From positions 1-64,000 of the forward strand of contig JAJDVI010000076.1 of NCBI GenBank assembly GCA_022826195.1: DNA of 64,000 bases. Reading direction: 5' to 3'. Made by a program: the position numbers and the translations under genes. Source of the stretch: Acidobacteriota bacterium (lineage in GTDB: Bacteria > Acidobacteriota > Vicinamibacteria > Marinacidobacterales > Marinacidobacteraceae). This document shows positions 1-8,715 of this stretch, piece by piece. The notes under the pieces are model-generated. The model was not told where the DNA came from, made no database searches, and saw nothing but the letters and a program-made list of their open reading frames with translations. The first letter of the stretch is position 1, and the number at the start of each line of letters is the position of its first letter.

Positions 1-1592
1 CGCCCGGCCGCCGGGGGACCGGTCGTCGCGCGACCCCGGCTCGTCGCCCGGGACCGGCCCGCCGGCGCACTGCCGACGCTCCCGTCCCGTCCGGCCGCGC
101 CGCGGGACAGGGTGGCGCGATCCCTTTCCGCCGCGTAGGCCGACCGCGCGCTGCGGGCTCGCGCGGCGCTACGGGGAACGGCCACGCGCTGCCCCCGGGA
201 GGTGGTGCGGGTGGAGTCGGCCACGGCCCGGCGGGCGGCCGCCGGCGCCCGCGAGTTGGAGAGCCGGCGGGTGGTTGCCTTCACCGAGCGGGTCATGGCG
301 GTCTCCCCGATCGCGCGTTGACGCAGACCGCGGTCGAGTACCGCGCCCCCGGAGAGGACCTGCGCGTTTTCGACGTTGCGCAGGGTGGAGGCCGCCAGGC
401 GGTTCCGCGAGGCGGGACGTCCGACGGCGTCCCGGCTGGTGAAACTCCAGGCCTGGCGGTTCACGGAACCGCGCGGCACGGCCTTGCCGAGGACCTGTCC
501 CCGCCGGATTCGAGGACGGTTTGCGTAGTAGTGGTCACCCCAACCGTAAGCACCGCCGTACCACCCGTGGAACGGATACACCGCATAGCCGTAGTAGCCG
601 AGCGGTGACCAACCGACCCAGTCGTATCCGTAGCTCCAGGAGACCCAGCCCGGGCCCCACACCGAGCCCGGCAGCCAATACCAGCCAAGGGGGCCGTGTC
701 CCCACCTGCCGTAGTGATACGGAGCCCATCCCCAGGGGTCGTAGGAGATCCAGGTAAGGCCGAACGGCGTGCGCGCCCATCGTCCCAGCCGGTAGGGCGC
801 CCAGCCGGCCGTCACCGTCGGATACCAGACCCATCCCAGATGGACATCGTGGTGCCAGCGGCCGTGTCCCTCGAGATCGGGAGCGTGCTCCCTGACTTCC
901 CCGGGAAGCTCGTCGTAGTGCGTTTCCGCGGTGGCCACGAATCGCCGCTGGCGGTCTTCGGCCCAGGCATAGAAGTGGTCGTTGCCCAGGTACTCCTCCG
1001 GTGGCGCCGGCGCGACGCCCTCGGAGGCGACCGTCCGCTGGCCCGATCCCACCAGGACCGAGCCCGACTCGGTGGACACCGTGGCAATGCCCGAATAGAC
1101 CACGAACTGCACCGTGCGGCCGTCTTCCAGTAGATCGGTCCGGTACTCGCCCTCGCCCTGTGGGGCGAAGGTGCCGCCGGGGGTTTCCACGACCACGTCG
1201 GCATCGCCGCCGAGCCACACGATGAGGCTTCCGGTCCAGAACCCGAGCCGGTGCGGACTGTCGCCCTCCACGTAGTCCAGCTTGGTTCCCTGGTCCATCC
1301 ACGCCGTCACCCGGCCCGCGAAGCGCAGTTCGGCCTGACCGGGTTCCCGCGTCCAGATGCGGTCGCCGGGCAGGAAGGGACTGCCCCGTTCCGCCTCGTG
1401 CGCGCCGAAGTCATCCGCCCGCTGGTGCCAGACGTCGCCGTCGACGACGCTGAGGTTCCCGTAGGCGTACGACCGCCCGGTTTCCTCGTCGGACTGCGCG
1501 AGCGCCGCCGAGGCGGCACCCAGGACCAGCAGCAGGCTCAGGATGCCTGGATGCCGGGTGACCTTGTTTCGCCTTTTCGCTCTTTCGTGCAT
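1..1592 (-). CDS. DUF6600/FecR-like aromatic-rich secreted protein (3' end cut by window edge)
   Basis: Open from the ATG at 1592 to the left edge, 530 residues and still open, so the C terminus lies outside. A GGGGAGG ribosome site sits just upstream. Residues 1-31 form a signal peptide (basic start, LLLVLGAASAALA core). About 35-190 resembles a FecR-type beta domain ('VVETPGGTF', 'VYSGIATVSTESGSVLVGSG'). About 240-330 is extremely rich in Trp, Tyr and Gly ('WISYDPWGWAPYHYGRWG'), the hallmark of DUF6600 proteins. The remainder is Arg/Ala/Ser-rich and probably disordered. An exported envelope or surface protein of unknown role is likely; no enzyme motif is visible. It is preceded by a short gap and a co-oriented UPF0158 gene. 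Confidence 0.8.
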   Translation of the reverse strand, partial: MHERAKRRNKVTRHPGILSLLLVLGAASAALAQSDEETGRSYAYGNLSVVDGDVWHQRADDFGAHEAERGSPFLPGDRIWTREPGQAELRFAGRVTAWMDQGTKLDYVEGDSPHRLGFWTGSLIVWLGGDADVVVETPGGTFAPQGEGEYRTDLLEDGRTVQFVVYSGIATVSTESGSVLVGSGQRTVASEGVAPAPPEEYLGNDHFYAWAEDRQRRFVATAETHYDELPGEVREHAPDLEGHGRWHHDVHLGWVWYPTVTAGWAPYRLGRWARTPFGLTWISYDPWGWAPYHYGRWGHGPLGWYWLPGSVWGPGWVSWSYGYDWVGWSPLGYYGYAVYPFHGWYGGAYGWGDHYYANRPRIRRGQVLGKAVPRGSVNRQAWSFTSRDAVGRPASRNRLAASTLRNVENAQVLSGGAVLDRGLRQRAIGETAMTRSVKATTRRLSNSRAPAAARRAVADSTRTTSRGQRVAVPRSAARARSARSAYAAERDRATLSRGAAGRDGSVGSAPAGRSRATSRGRATTGPPAAG

Positions 1593-1681
1593 GGGCTACC
1601 TCCCCGAGGCTGCCACCCGTGACGCCGCAATCCCTATGCCAGATAACGCCCGATCGTCCTCAGCGGCTGCTGACCGCCGCG

Positions 1682-2098
1682 TCAACCGAGCCGGTCGAGG
1701 AATTGCGACGCCTGGAGCCGGGCGCGCGCCGCGCGGAACTTCCGCCAGGCGGGCCGGACGTCGCGGTCGCGATTGACCAGCCGCGCCAGTTTGCTGCCGT
1801 CGGGATCGTCCTCGAGCAGGGTCTCCAGCCGTCCGCGCATGTCTCCCTCGGGGAGGGATTCGACAAACGCGTCCTGCTCGCTCAGCGTGTCTTCCAGCCG
1901 GGGCTTCGGCACCGGGACGAAACGCCCCCGGGTGTCGGATTCCAGCTGCCAGACGATTTCCTGGGTCGAGGGGTCCTCGTGATCCTCCGCGACGCTGACC
2001 ATGCGGGAGGTATCCCGGTCGTAGTAGTAGGTCCGTTCCGGTCCGTCGTCGACAAAGGCGGCGACGAGCGCCTCGAGGAGGGAAGGGTCGGTCTCCAC
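1682..2098 (-). CDS. UPF0158 family protein
   Basis: 138 residues from a GTG start. Acidic and soluble, with no signal or membrane segment. The pattern of the UPF0158 family is visible: an early strand 'TYYYDRDTSRMVSVAEDHED', a central 'EQDAFVESLPEGDMRGRLE' helix, and a C-terminal 'LVNRDRDVRPAWRKFRAARA' helix corresponding to the family's F(K/R)-DVL...W..F segment. The biochemical role of the family is not established. It lies between glpX and the DUF6600 gene on the same strand, about 90 and 120 bp away, so co-transcription is possible but unproven. Confidence 0.65.
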   Translation of the reverse strand: METDPSLLEALVAAFVDDGPERTYYYDRDTSRMVSVAEDHEDPSTQEIVWQLESDTRGRFVPVPKPRLEDTLSEQDAFVESLPEGDMRGRLETLLEDDPDGSKLARLVNRDRDVRPAWRKFRAARARLQASQFLDRLG

Positions 2099-2219
2099 GG
2101 ACTCAGAACCGTTGCAATTGGAACTACGGGAGGGACGGTCCCTCCGTGCGAGAGACTAAACGACAGACCCCGACCGCGCCAATCCCAATCCGCCGCAACG
2201 ACCCGGTTTCCACCGGAGT

Positions 2220-3173
2220 TCACTGGCGCCGGCGACGGGTGATGCGGGTCAGCTCGGGAGGATCGCTCGTGATCTGGAGGGTGTGCGTCTCGACGGCGCT
2301 CTGGCTGAACCGGACTCCCGCAACCAGCGCGCCGTCGGTCACGCCGGCGGCGCAGAAGATCAGGCGCCGGCCGGGCGCCAATTCCTGCGTCGTCAGCACG
2401 CGTCCGGCGTCCTCCACCCCGGTCTCCACGAGCCGCCGCCGCTCCGCTTCGTTTTGCACGAGGAGTTGCCCCAGCATGCCGCCGCCGAGGCATCGCAGCG
2501 CCGCCGCCGCGATCACGCCTTCCGGAGCGCCGCCCGATCCCATGGCGGCCTGAACTCCCGAGCCCGGCATCGCGCTCAGGATTCCCGCGGAGAGGTCCCC
2601 GTCCCCGATCAGACGCACCCGGGCGCCGGCGCGCCGCAGCCCGGCAATCAACGCCTCGTGACGGGGCCGCTCGAGCACCGCCACGGTGATCTCGCTGGCG
2701 GGGAGGCCCTCGGCCTCGGCGATCGCGCCCACGTTCCGTTCGGGAGAATGTTCGAGCCGGATGGCGTCCCCGAGGAGGTCCCGGCTGGCCGGACCCACCA
2801 TGATCTTCTCCATGTAGACGTCGGGCGCGGTGAGCAGGCCGCCGCGTTCCGAACCGGCGAGCACCGCGATGGCCCCGGGTCCGCCGGTGGCGCAGAGATT
2901 CGTCCCTTCGAGGGGATCCACGGCGATGTCCAGTTCCGGCGTTCCTTCTCCGCCGCTGCCGAACCGCTCTCCACTCCACAACATGGGAGCCCGGTCGCGC
3001 TCCCCCTCGCCGATCACCACCCGCCCCCGGACGGGCACGGTGTCGAGGACCCGGCGCATGGCGGAAACCGCGACCTGATCCGAATGGTGGCGATCTCCCT
3101 GGCCGATCGTCGCCGCGCAGGCGACCGCCGCTTCCTCCACCGTGCGGACCAGGTGGGGGGCCGCAGCCGCCAT
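2220..3173 (-). CDS. glpX: Fructose-1,6-bisphosphatase class II (GlpX)
   Basis: 317 residues from the ATG at 3173. Hydrolyses fructose 1,6-bisphosphate to fructose 6-phosphate and phosphate in gluconeogenesis; cytosolic and metal dependent. Family signatures: 'VIGEGERDRAPML' (about residues 47-60), 'DIAVDPLEGTNL' metal/substrate loop (about 77-88), 'GDGDLSAGI', and 'GSGGAPEGVIAAAALRCLGG' (about 190-210). Length matches the family (about 320-340). The start is 27 bp after the stop of the acyl-CoA dehydrogenase on the same strand, so the two may be co-transcribed; the ribosome site is weak. Some class II enzymes also take sedoheptulose 1,7-bisphosphate, which the sequence cannot decide. Confidence 0.9.
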   Translation of the reverse strand: MAAAAPHLVRTVEEAAVACAATIGQGDRHHSDQVAVSAMRRVLDTVPVRGRVVIGEGERDRAPMLWSGERFGSGGEGTPELDIAVDPLEGTNLCATGGPGAIAVLAGSERGGLLTAPDVYMEKIMVGPASRDLLGDAIRLEHSPERNVGAIAEAEGLPASEITVAVLERPRHEALIAGLRRAGARVRLIGDGDLSAGILSAMPGSGVQAAMGSGGAPEGVIAAAALRCLGGGMLGQLLVQNEAERRRLVETGVEDAGRVLTTQELAPGRRLIFCAAGVTDGALVAGVRFSQSAVETHTLQITSDPPELTRITRRRRQ

Positions 3174-3199
3174 CGGGCCGTCGGCCCGCGTCTCGCCGC

Positions 3200-4414
3200 T
3201 CAATGGTCCTCGGGCGCCGGAAGGCTGACCCGGCTGGGGCGGTCCCGCCGGTAGCCGAGGGCGTAGTCGGCCTGCATCAGGGTGTGGATCTCCCGGGTTC
3301 CCTCGTAGATCACCGCGCCCTTGGAGTTCCGCCAGAAGCGTCCCACGGGATACTCGTCCGAGTATCCGTAGGACCCGTGGATCTGGATGGCGTCCGAGGC
3401 CGCCCTTTCCGACGCGACGGTGGAGACCCACTTCGCCAGCGACGTCTCGCGGGTGTTCCGGCGCCCGCGATTCTTCAGCTCTCCGGCGCGGAGCCACAGC
3501 AGCCGGCTCACCTCGTAGTCGCGTTCCATGTTCGCGATCATCTGCTTGACGAGCTGGTGCCGGCCGATCTCCTGACCGAAGGTGCTGCGGGACCGCGCCC
3601 AGCGCACGCTCTCGTCGCGGCAGGCGCGGATCAGTCCGGTGGCCCCGGCGGCGACCGTGTAGCGGCCCTGGTCGAGGGCGAACATGGCGATCTTGAAGCC
3701 CTCGCCCTCCTCGCCGAGCCGGTTCCCGGCCGGGACCCGGACGTCGTGCATGCGGAACCAGCCGGTGTTGCCGGCGCGAATCCCCCACTTGTGGGTCATG
3801 TTCCCCGACTCGAAGCCCGGGAAGGAGCGCTCCACGATGAAGGCCGAGAGGCCCGAATGATCCCGCCGAGCCCGCTTGTCGGGATCCGTCCACGCGATCA
3901 CCAGGAAGTTGTCGGCGATCTCGGCCAGCGAAATCCAGTGTTTCTCGCCGCTCAGTACGTAGTCCGGCCCGTCGCGCCGCGCGGTGGCCCGGATTCCCAC
4001 GGCGTCGCTCCCGGCGTCGGGTTCGGTGAGTCCGTAGGTGGCGATCTGCTTCCCCTCCGCCTGTGGCCGCAGGTAACGCTCCTTCTGCGCTTCGCTGCCC
4101 CACGCAAGGAGCGAAAGGGAGTTCAGGCCCGCGTGCACCGACATGATGACCCGCAGCGACGTATCCACGTACTCGAGTTCTTCGCTGGCGAGCCCGAGCG
4201 AGATGTAGTCCAGCCCCGCCCCGCCATAGCGCTCGGGCACCGATATTCCCAGGATGCCGAGTTCTCCGAGTCCCGTCAGGATTCTGCGATCGAACACCTT
4301 GGCGGCGTCGTTGTCGCGGATATGCGGGGCCACCTCGCGGGCCGCGAACTCGCGGACCAGCGACTCCGTGGCCCGGTGTTCCTCATTCAGATCGAAGTTC
4401 AGACGCTCAGCCAA
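3200..4414 (-). CDS. Acyl-CoA dehydrogenase
   Basis: 404 residues if the TTG at 4414 is used. A FAD-dependent dehydrogenase that introduces a double bond at C2-C3 of an acyl-CoA and passes electrons to ETF. Visible: N-terminal helical domain opening 'LNFDLNEEHRATES', FAD/substrate segment 'YGLTEPDAGSDAVGIRATA', 'KHWISLAEIADNFLVIAW', and C-terminal 'GSYGYSDEYPVGRFWRN' followed by 'IYEGTREIHTLMQADYALG', whose Glu is the usual catalytic base. Substrate length or branching is not decidable. The start is uncertain: AAGGGGAG lies only 2-3 bases before the TTG, while CTG at 4402 would give the more typical N terminus 'MNFDLNEEH'. Starts farther upstream would run into the RNase III gene. Confidence 0.88.
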   Translation of the reverse strand: MAERLNFDLNEEHRATESLVREFAAREVAPHIRDNDAAKVFDRRILTGLGELGILGISVPERYGGAGLDYISLGLASEELEYVDTSLRVIMSVHAGLNSLSLLAWGSEAQKERYLRPQAEGKQIATYGLTEPDAGSDAVGIRATARRDGPDYVLSGEKHWISLAEIADNFLVIAWTDPDKRARRDHSGLSAFIVERSFPGFESGNMTHKWGIRAGNTGWFRMHDVRVPAGNRLGEEGEGFKIAMFALDQGRYTVAAGATGLIRACRDESVRWARSRSTFGQEIGRHQLVKQMIANMERDYEVSRLLWLRAGELKNRGRRNTRETSLAKWVSTVASERAASDAIQIHGSYGYSDEYPVGRFWRNSKGAVIYEGTREIHTLMQADYALGYRRDRPSRVSLPAPEDH

Positions 4415-4568
4415 ATCTCCCCTTGCCTTTCCGGTCGTTCCCGCCGGCTGTTTCCTTGCCGCCTCCGTCCCGCCGGCGCGGAGCGCGGAGTATACGGCGC
4501 GGCTCCGGGCCGTTTCCCGGCGCGGCGCGTGAGGGAGGGATCCCCTTTGCCGCCCGACGCCGCGGGGA

Positions 4569-6212
4569 TCAGATCCCGCTGGCCAGGGCGGCGGCCGCCG
4601 CTTCGGCTTCGGCCTTGCGCTTGCTGGGACCGACCCCTCTCCCGAGCGCGCGACGGCCCGCAAGCACTTCGATGACGAACGTCTTTTCGTGCTCCGGGCC
4701 GCTTTCCGAGATGAGTCGATACACGGGGAGTCGACCCTCTTTCTTCACGAGCGCCTCCTGCAGGTCCCCCTTCGGGTTCTCGGTCGCGGCGACGACGGCC
4801 GGACTCGTCCCGGCGGCTGCGGCCGGGCTCGTCCCGGCGGCTGCGCCCGGGGAATCCGCGGCCGAGCCTCGTCGCGTCCGGCTCCGCCTGCGGCCGGACC
4901 GGCGTTCAAGGCGTTCGAGGGTCCGCCGCGCGGCGTCCTTCTCGGCTTCCTTGAGGCCTCGGCCGACACCCGTCTCGGTGAGCCCATCGGCCAGCCGCAG
5001 GGTCACGGAGACCGTCCCGTCGCCCCGGGAGTTCCGCGGTGCGCGTCTTGTTTCGTACCTGGGAGTGTCCTTGCCCGCCTGCGCGAGGCGGTTCTGGAGC
5101 AGCGTCTTGGGGTCGAGGAGTTCCAGGTCGGGATCCCGGAGTTCCTCGAGGGCGGTTGCGAACGGCCGGCCCAGGGCGCGGCGCGCGGCTTCCAGGCCGC
5201 CGTCCAGATAGAGCGCCCCCATCACCGCCTCCGCGGCGCCGCCGGCGTCGTCCCCGTCCCCGAGGTCCCAGTGTTCGTTCAGCGTGCGGGTGAACTCCCG
5301 GCTCTGCAGCCTCATCCGGGCGAGGGTCATCCTCCCTTCGTCCCACTCGGGGAAATGTTCGTGAAGCGCCTCCGCCAGCACCAGGTGCATGACGTCCCGG
5401 CCGAGGAAGCGCAGTGCGGGCCGGTTCGCGAACCCGCCGCCCCGCGAGGGCTCCGGAGACGGTGGAGAGGGGGCCCGGCGCCCCCTCGTCCTCCGCTTTC
5501 TGCCGCGTCGTCCGCCCGGGGTGCGGTGCCGGCCCGCGTCGCCCGCGTCGAGCGCCGCAGCCAGGATTCCGGGACTCGCGAAGGTGTATCCGACGGCCCG
5601 TTCCACCCGCTTGCGCAAAGAGAGAAGCCGGCGGGCGATCCGGATGCCGAGCGGGCCGATGGAACGTAGTCCGGCGCCCGCCCGGCGGACCCATCCCGGA
5701 ACACCCTCCGGCGGTTTCAGCCTGAGCCGCTGCAGCTTTTTCCTGAATGCCGCGCCCAGGACGCCGCGCGCGGCCGGCATCCCTCCGTCGAGATACGCGG
5801 CCCCGAGGACGGCCTCGAAGACGTTGGCGAGGATGCGGTCGGAAGACCGGACCTCCTCCCCGGCGTTCCGCCCCCGGCCGACGCGGATGCCCTCTTCGAG
5901 CGACAGAGCGCGGGCCGCCGCGGCCAGCGACTGGTTGCTCACCAGTTCCGACTTGGTCTCCTGCCGCCGTTGCCCGTCCCATCGCGGCCGCTGGAAGTGC
6001 ATGGACTCGGTCACCACGAGGCCGAGCGCCGCGTCGCCGACGAATTCCAGCCTCTCGTAGTCCGCGACCGCATGGTCGTTTCGATACGAGCCGTGCGTCA
6101 GGGCTTCTTGAAGGAGTCCGAGGTCCTGGAACCGGTATCCGAGACCCCGGGCAAACTCGAGGACCGGCCGGTGGTCGGAAGCCGGCGCGCGCCGGCGTCG
6201 CCTGCGCCCCAT
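4569..6212 (-). CDS. Double RNase III: active RIII + degenerate RIII + two dsRBDs
   Basis: 547 residues; ordinary bacterial RNase III is about 220-250 with one RIII and one dsRBD. Domain 1 (about 16-160) has the intact signature 'DYERLEFVGDAALGLV' (E53, E56, D60) and 'DRILANVFEAVLGAAYLDGG' (E133, with N130 where E. coli has D114). Domain 2 (about 200-355) keeps the fold ('VGYTFASPGILAAAL', 'HFPEWDEGRMTLARMRLQS', 'AVMGALYLDGG'), but the signature is 'LRFLGRD': the positions of E41 and D45 are R268 and R272, D114 is G325, and only E328 remains. It also has a basic Pro-rich insert at about 225-262. dsRBD1 is at about 366-436 and dsRBD2 at about 478-546, joined by an Ala/Pro linker. The ATG is one base after the phosphatase stop, so translation is probably coupled. 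No second rnc is in the window. Confidence 0.9.
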   Translation of the reverse strand: MGRRRRRRAPASDHRPVLEFARGLGYRFQDLGLLQEALTHGSYRNDHAVADYERLEFVGDAALGLVVTESMHFQRPRWDGQRRQETKSELVSNQSLAAAARALSLEEGIRVGRGRNAGEEVRSSDRILANVFEAVLGAAYLDGGMPAARGVLGAAFRKKLQRLRLKPPEGVPGWVRRAGAGLRSIGPLGIRIARRLLSLRKRVERAVGYTFASPGILAAALDAGDAGRHRTPGGRRGRKRRTRGRRAPSPPSPEPSRGGGFANRPALRFLGRDVMHLVLAEALHEHFPEWDEGRMTLARMRLQSREFTRTLNEHWDLGDGDDAGGAAEAVMGALYLDGGLEAARRALGRPFATALEELRDPDLELLDPKTLLQNRLAQAGKDTPRYETRRAPRNSRGDGTVSVTLRLADGLTETGVGRGLKEAEKDAARRTLERLERRSGRRRSRTRRGSAADSPGAAAGTSPAAAAGTSPAVVAATENPKGDLQEALVKKEGRLPVYRLISESGPEHEKTFVIEVLAGRRALGRGVGPSKRKAEAEAAAAALASGI

Positions 6213-6213
6213 C

Positions 6214-8544
6214 TCAGTTCACCCGGACCAGGACCATCGTCAGATCGTCCGTGTGAGTCTCCGCCCCGGTGAACGCCAACACGGCGTCTTCGACCGTGCG
6301 CTGCAGGTCTGCCGGGGTGAGGGCCGCCCCCTCTTCGAGGAGCCGCATGAGCCGTTCTTCCCCGAACATGTCGGATTCGGCGTTCATGGCCTCCGAGACG
6401 CCGTCCGTGAAAAAGAGCCAGGTCTCCCCGCCGTGGAGGCGCGCCGACCGCTCTTCCAGGATTTCGTCGAAGACCGGTCCCGGGTCGAGGGCCAGCCCGA
6501 GTCCGGGCGGAGCGAGCGCTTCCGAGCGGGGCCAGTGTCCGTCCTGCTGCACCAGGTGCAGGAGCGGACTGTGCCCCGCGCGGGCGAATGTCACGCGCCC
6601 CGCCGCGGAGTCGAATACGGCGTAGGTGATGGTGATGAAGGTTCGTGAATCGAGTGCGTTGTGCAGGACCCGGTTCGCTTCGACCAGCACCTGGCGGGGG
6701 GATTCGTGAATGCGGCTGAGCGCGAGCATCAGCCCCTTGAGTTCGGCCATGATGAACGCCGCCCGGGTGCCCGTGCCGGAAACGTCGGCAATCACCACCC
6801 CGAGCCGGTTCGGCCCGAGGGGGATCAGGTCGTAGTAGTCGCCCCCGACTTCGGTTGCGGGACGGCAGACGGCCGAAACCGCGAATCCGGGCACCGACAC
6901 GGATCCCTCGGGAGGGAGCAAACGCGCCTGGGACTGCCGCGCGGTTTCCATTTCCTGTTCCAGCACCGCCGCCCGCCGCAGACGGCCCATGTCGTCGGCG
7001 ATCTTCGCCGTCATGATGTTGAACGAGCTGGCGAGCTCTCCAAGCTGATCCGGCGACGCGGCTCGTACCTGATGCCCGAAGTTCCCACCCCGGACCAGTT
7101 CGGTCCCCCGGCTCAGGGCTTCGACGGACCGCGTGATCGACCGGGCGAGCCGGAGCCCGGCGGAGAAAGCGACGCACTCGATGAGCACGAAGACGATGCC
7201 CAGCCCGCCGAGCACCAGGAGCAGACCGCTCCGCCAGTCCGGATTGCTGATCGCCACCGACTGGGCGAGCCCGCTGGTCGTTCCCTGGATCAGGTGAATC
7301 GGAGCGAACGCGATGGCCACCACGACCGTGCCTCCCTCCATCCCGGGCCCCCAGGGAAGGGCCTCCAATAGCAGCGGCTCATCCCAGTCGATCGTGAAGC
7401 GATCGTTGTCCGCTGCCGAAAGCGGGGCCGGGGCCGGTGGGTCCTCGTTCTGGTCTCCGAGGTAGAGCGCCCAGACCGTCCGCACGATCAGGTCCTCCTC
7501 CCGGGCGCTCGCTTCGAGGAGCGGAGCGAGCGGCGCCAGCACGATGGCCAGCCGGTCCCCCCGGAGCCCGGGAAAGACGGCGCCGAACCATTCGGTGTCC
7601 TCCATCTGGACCACCCCCTCGTACGGGGTGAGGGCCCATTCGGGCACCGGATCGGACTCGCGGACCGGTCCCCCGGGGTCGGAACCGGTCAGCCGGACGA
7701 TGCGCCCGTCCTCGACCTCGAGGTACCAGGCCGCTGCTCCCGGTGCGAAGGGAGCGACCCGGGCCACGGCTCCCTGGAGCCCGCGGGCAATTTCCGCCCG
7801 GTCCGCATCCGGTGCGATCTCGAGGAGGGCCTGCTGCGCGGCGGAAGCGAACGCGGTGCCCCGGGCCGCGAGGTTCGCCTGGAAGGCGTAGGAGCCGAAC
7901 AGCCCCAGCACCACGTAGAAGGCGAGCAGAAAGAAGGACGTCAGCAGCAGGACCGGCAACAGCCCCACGAACAGATAGGACACGGCCAGCTTCCGCCGGA
8001 CGGGGTAGAGGAGCCATCCGAGAAGGTCGCGCCCGAAGTAGACGAGCACCGCGCCCAGGGTGATGACGAAGACCATCCAGGCGTCCGCCGACCATGAGGG
8101 GGGCAGCGCGCCCAGCGAGGACAGCGAGGCTACGGCCCCGACTCCGAGCAGGAATCGACCGGGCCATGAGTGGGTGAGCGCCTTCGCCGCGCGTTCCAGG
8201 CCCTTCGCGAGGGACCTTGGATCGGCGGGCGCCGCCGGAGGCGGAGCGGATGGAGAGGCCGGTCCGGCGCGTCCCGCGGGCTTTGGTGGGTCTTGGTTGG
8301 AGATTGTTCGGGAGTGCGGGTGTCTTGGGAACGGCAGTTGGCCGGATTGCCGGATCCGGGGCGCTCCCCGCGAGGTTCGGTCGGGCGTCTCCGGGGTTGC
8401 GCGCGCTCGCACTCGAGACCCGAAGGCCCGGCGCCGTTCGCGGGGACGGACGATCCGCCGACGCGCGTTTCGGCGCCGAGACACCGGGCCTGGCGGCGGT
8501 TCTGATGCGAGAGTTGCGGCCGACCGGCCAGTTCCGCCAGGCAA
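6214..8544 (-). CDS. Membrane-bound SpoIIE-type (PP2C-like) protein phosphatase with HAMP
   Basis: Up to 776 residues. After an unlikely Arg/Pro-rich stretch come a hydrophobic segment near residue 130, 'SADAWMVFVITLGAVLVYFG' (about 152-171), a third segment 'YLFVGLLPVLLLTSFFLLAF', an extracytoplasmic sensor region (about 220-430), another membrane segment 'LLLVLGGLGIVFVLIECVAF', a HAMP-like region ('RLARSITRSVEALSRGTELV') and a SpoIIE/PPM phosphatase domain to the end. In the latter 'EVGGDYYDLIPLG', 'VVIADVSGTGTRAAF', 'FFTDGVSEAMN' and 'HTDDLTMVLVRV' carry the metal-binding aspartates. Likely a signal-controlled serine phosphatase in an anti-sigma/anti-anti-sigma pathway. The true start is unresolved; 8544 (TTG) is the outer limit and the first 80 or so codons look non-coding. 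Confidence 0.85.
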   Translation of the reverse strand: MPGGTGRSAATLASEPPPGPVSRRRNARRRIVRPRERRRAFGSRVRARATPETPDRTSRGAPRIRQSGQLPFPRHPHSRTISNQDPPKPAGRAGPASPSAPPPAAPADPRSLAKGLERAAKALTHSWPGRFLLGVGAVASLSSLGALPPSWSADAWMVFVITLGAVLVYFGRDLLGWLLYPVRRKLAVSYLFVGLLPVLLLTSFFLLAFYVVLGLFGSYAFQANLAARGTAFASAAQQALLEIAPDADRAEIARGLQGAVARVAPFAPGAAAWYLEVEDGRIVRLTGSDPGGPVRESDPVPEWALTPYEGVVQMEDTEWFGAVFPGLRGDRLAIVLAPLAPLLEASAREEDLIVRTVWALYLGDQNEDPPAPAPLSAADNDRFTIDWDEPLLLEALPWGPGMEGGTVVVAIAFAPIHLIQGTTSGLAQSVAISNPDWRSGLLLVLGGLGIVFVLIECVAFSAGLRLARSITRSVEALSRGTELVRGGNFGHQVRAASPDQLGELASSFNIMTAKIADDMGRLRRAAVLEQEMETARQSQARLLPPEGSVSVPGFAVSAVCRPATEVGGDYYDLIPLGPNRLGVVIADVSGTGTRAAFIMAELKGLMLALSRIHESPRQVLVEANRVLHNALDSRTFITITYAVFDSAAGRVTFARAGHSPLLHLVQQDGHWPRSEALAPPGLGLALDPGPVFDEILEERSARLHGGETWLFFTDGVSEAMNAESDMFGEERLMRLLEEGAALTPADLQRTVEDAVLAFTGAETHTDDLTMVLVRVN

Positions 8545-8694
8545 GGCCCCGCTTGGAAATGGCCCGGTTATCGCGACGCGGATCGGAAGCGCCGGCGAGC
8601 GCCGGTCCGCCAGGACGGCGGGCCGGCACCCCGAGTGCTCGGAGAAAGTCTAGCAGGGGGCTCCATCCGTCCACGCGTCCGGCCCGGCGCACCG

Positions 8695-8700
8695 TAAACT
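8695..8700 (+). promoter_or_regulatory. Possible -10 hexamer TAAACT
   Basis: TAAACT lies 15 bases before the ATG of the GspC-like gene, in the context CGTAAACTCC that is also found before asnS (24255-24260). No convincing -35 is visible. Confidence 0.25.
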
Positions 8701-8715
8701 CCAGGATCGCCTCCC

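Noticed and set aside
1619-2242. Plus-strand frame opposite the UPF0158 gene
   Set aside because: No homology, Arg/Pro/Gly-rich; the minus-strand UPF0158 pattern is convincing.
2220-4103. 627-codon frame covering glpX and the acyl-CoA dehydrogenase region
   Set aside because: Only the part from ATG 3173 shows FBPase motifs; the upstream part is antisense-like shadow of the dehydrogenase in another frame.
4415-4663. Longer acyl-CoA dehydrogenase start at TTG 4663
   Set aside because: It would overlap the RNase III gene by about 95 bases and add a Pro/Arg-rich, non-homologous leader.
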